In this document: in pieces, positions 6,651 through 7,467 of the stretch
Numbering within the stretch: position 1 is the stretch's first letter
Layout: each line of letters starts with the position of its first letter
NCBI GenBank assembly: GCA_025060275.1
Contig: JANXCJ010000097.1
Location: forward strand, 1-7,467
From: Bacteroidia bacterium
GTDB lineage: Bacteria; Bacteroidota; Bacteroidia; SpSt-205
DNA: 7,467 nucleotides
Direction of reading: 5' to 3'
Translations under genes and position numbers: made by a program
Notes under the pieces: model-generated
The model's input: the letters and a program-made list of their open reading frames with translations, nothing else
What the model was told of the DNA's origin: nothing
Database searches by the model: none

Positions 6651-7467
6651 CAAGAAGTAACAGATAGATGGAAATGCAACCTCAGTAAGCGGAGTTCCTC
6701 GTAAGTGTATTCCCCTCTCAGCGCACGCATTGCTTTCTCTATATCATCATCTTCTGCTTCGTAAAAGTAATCAAAAGCTTCATCCACTCTATCCGCATCT
6801 ATCATAGATTGCACAGCGTAATCCAGCTTTAGACGCACACCTGCAAGGAATACTATCTGCTCTATTTTCTCTAATAGCTCTTCTAGGGAGAGTGCAAGCC
6901 TTCTCGCAATAGTAGGTAAAGGAATGCGTTGATCAATAGACTGAATTATTTCAGCCCAGTCTGCTTGTCTTCTCTGCTGAGTGGGCACGATTAGCTCCAC
7001 AGGTCTCTCAATATCATTCTCTTCCACATACTCCTGAATAAGTTCTACAAAGGGACGACCGAATTTTTGTGCCTTTACGGGACCTACCCCTGATATTCGT
7101 TCCAGCTCCTCCAACCGAATAGGATATTGAGTAGCCATCTCTATGAGCGTGGTTTCTTGAAAGATTACATAAGGAGGTACACGGAGTTCCTGAGCGATTT
7201 TCTTCCGAAGCTCTTTTAGCTTTTCCAGTAGTATTTCATCGTGCAATATCAGTTCTTCAATAATACCCTCATCACTAGGGGGTGCACTCCTGTCATAAGG
7301 AGGATACAAGAGCACAGGTTGAGGATTTTCTAAAAAAGCATACCCTTTCTCGGTAAGAAATACAAGGGAGTAATCATTAGGGTCTCTTTGCAAGTACCCC
7401 TCCACCAGTAGCTGGGTAACGTATGACCTTAGGTCATCTATATGATAGCCCTTGAGACTACCAAAAG
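6650..7467 (-). CDS. recQ: ATP-dependent DNA helicase RecQ, C-terminal part (5'-partial)
   Basis: Only the accessory C-terminus is in the window; the helicase motor domains lie beyond the right edge. The frame stays open from the first internal GTG (7403-7405) to base 7467, where it encodes FGSLKGYHIDDLRSYVTQLL, matching the end of the RQC winged-helix domain that binds duplex DNA. That internal GTG is therefore not the start. Numbering from it, the RQC domain ends near residue 22 (LTEKGY). An HRDC domain follows at about 57-130, with the hairpin GVGPVKAQKFG (106-116) used for DNA binding. A C-terminal helical segment from about 148 (ADWAEIIQSIDQRIPLPTIARR) to the end matches the extra tail seen in Bacteroidota RecQ proteins. 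It takes part in recombination and replication-fork repair by unwinding 3' to 5'. Its stop overlaps the transglycosylase start by one base (TGATG). Confidence 0.9.
   Translation of the reverse strand, partial: FGSLKGYHIDDLRSYVTQLLVEGYLQRDPNDYSLVFLTEKGYAFLENPQPVLLYPPYDRSAPPSDEGIIEELILHDEILLEKLKELRKKIAQELRVPPYVIFQETTLIEMATQYPIRLEELERISGVGPVKAQKFGRPFVELIQEYVEENDIERPVELIVPTQQRRQADWAEIIQSIDQRIPLPTIARRLALSLEELLEKIEQIVFLAGVRLKLDYAVQSMIDADRVDEAFDYFYEAEDDDIEKAMRALRGEYTYEELRLLRLHFHLSVTS

Larger units (their letters stand above)
2775..7467 (-). other. Probable operon recQ - transglycosylase - birA - coaX - barrel gene
   Basis: Five consecutive minus-strand genes overlap at every junction: 1 base (recQ/transglycosylase), 10 bases (transglycosylase/birA), 25 bases (birA/coaX) and up to 49 bases (coaX/barrel gene). 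This leaves no room for internal terminators and suggests one transcript with coupled translation. No promoter is visible inside, so it must start beyond the right edge or within a coding region. The YbjN-like gene may be a distal member across a 121-base gap. Confidence 0.75.

Noticed and set aside
6651..6653. TTG start for the transglycosylase
   Set aside because: It adds one residue only; the ATG directly after it forms a TGATG overlap with the recQ stop and is the better start.
7403..7405. GTG as a start for a short HRDC-only protein
   Set aside because: The frame continues upstream to the window edge with recognisable RQC winged-helix sequence, so this is an internal Val of RecQ.

Overview
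The window looks like ordinary chromosomal DNA from a member of the Bacteroidota or a close relative. The main clue is a type III pantothenate kinase gene (coaX) followed directly by an outer-membrane beta-barrel gene of the kind that sits beside coaX in many Bacteroidota. A RecQ helicase with the long C-terminal tail common in that phylum, a lytic transglycosylase with LysM repeats, and starts that mostly lack a Shine-Dalgarno sequence agree with this. No mobile element, CRISPR array, tRNA or rRNA was seen.

Layout. Bases 1-1884 (+) hold most of a penicillin-acylase-family N-terminal nucleophile hydrolase whose 5' end lies outside the window. Bases 1885-2179 are a non-coding convergent gap with two back-to-back stem-loops. 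All other genes are on the minus strand. Read in transcription order from the right edge they are: the C-terminal part of recQ (cut by the window edge), a MltD-like lytic transglycosylase, birA (biotin-protein ligase), coaX, and the beta-barrel protein. After a 121-base gap comes a small YbjN-like protein.

The first five minus-strand genes overlap at every junction (1, 10, 25 and 49 bases), so they probably form one translationally coupled operon whose promoter lies beyond the window. It mixes DNA repair (recQ), peptidoglycan turnover (transglycosylase), cofactor metabolism (birA attaches biotin to carboxylases such as acetyl-CoA carboxylase; coaX makes 4'-phosphopantothenate for CoA) and the outer membrane. 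The birA-coaX pairing recurs in bacteria and is fused in some species. I found no convincing new biological system. The points most worth a second look are the overlapping operon, a substitution in the BirA biotinoyl-AMP loop, the odd tandem hairpins in the convergent gap, and the uncertain start of the barrel protein.
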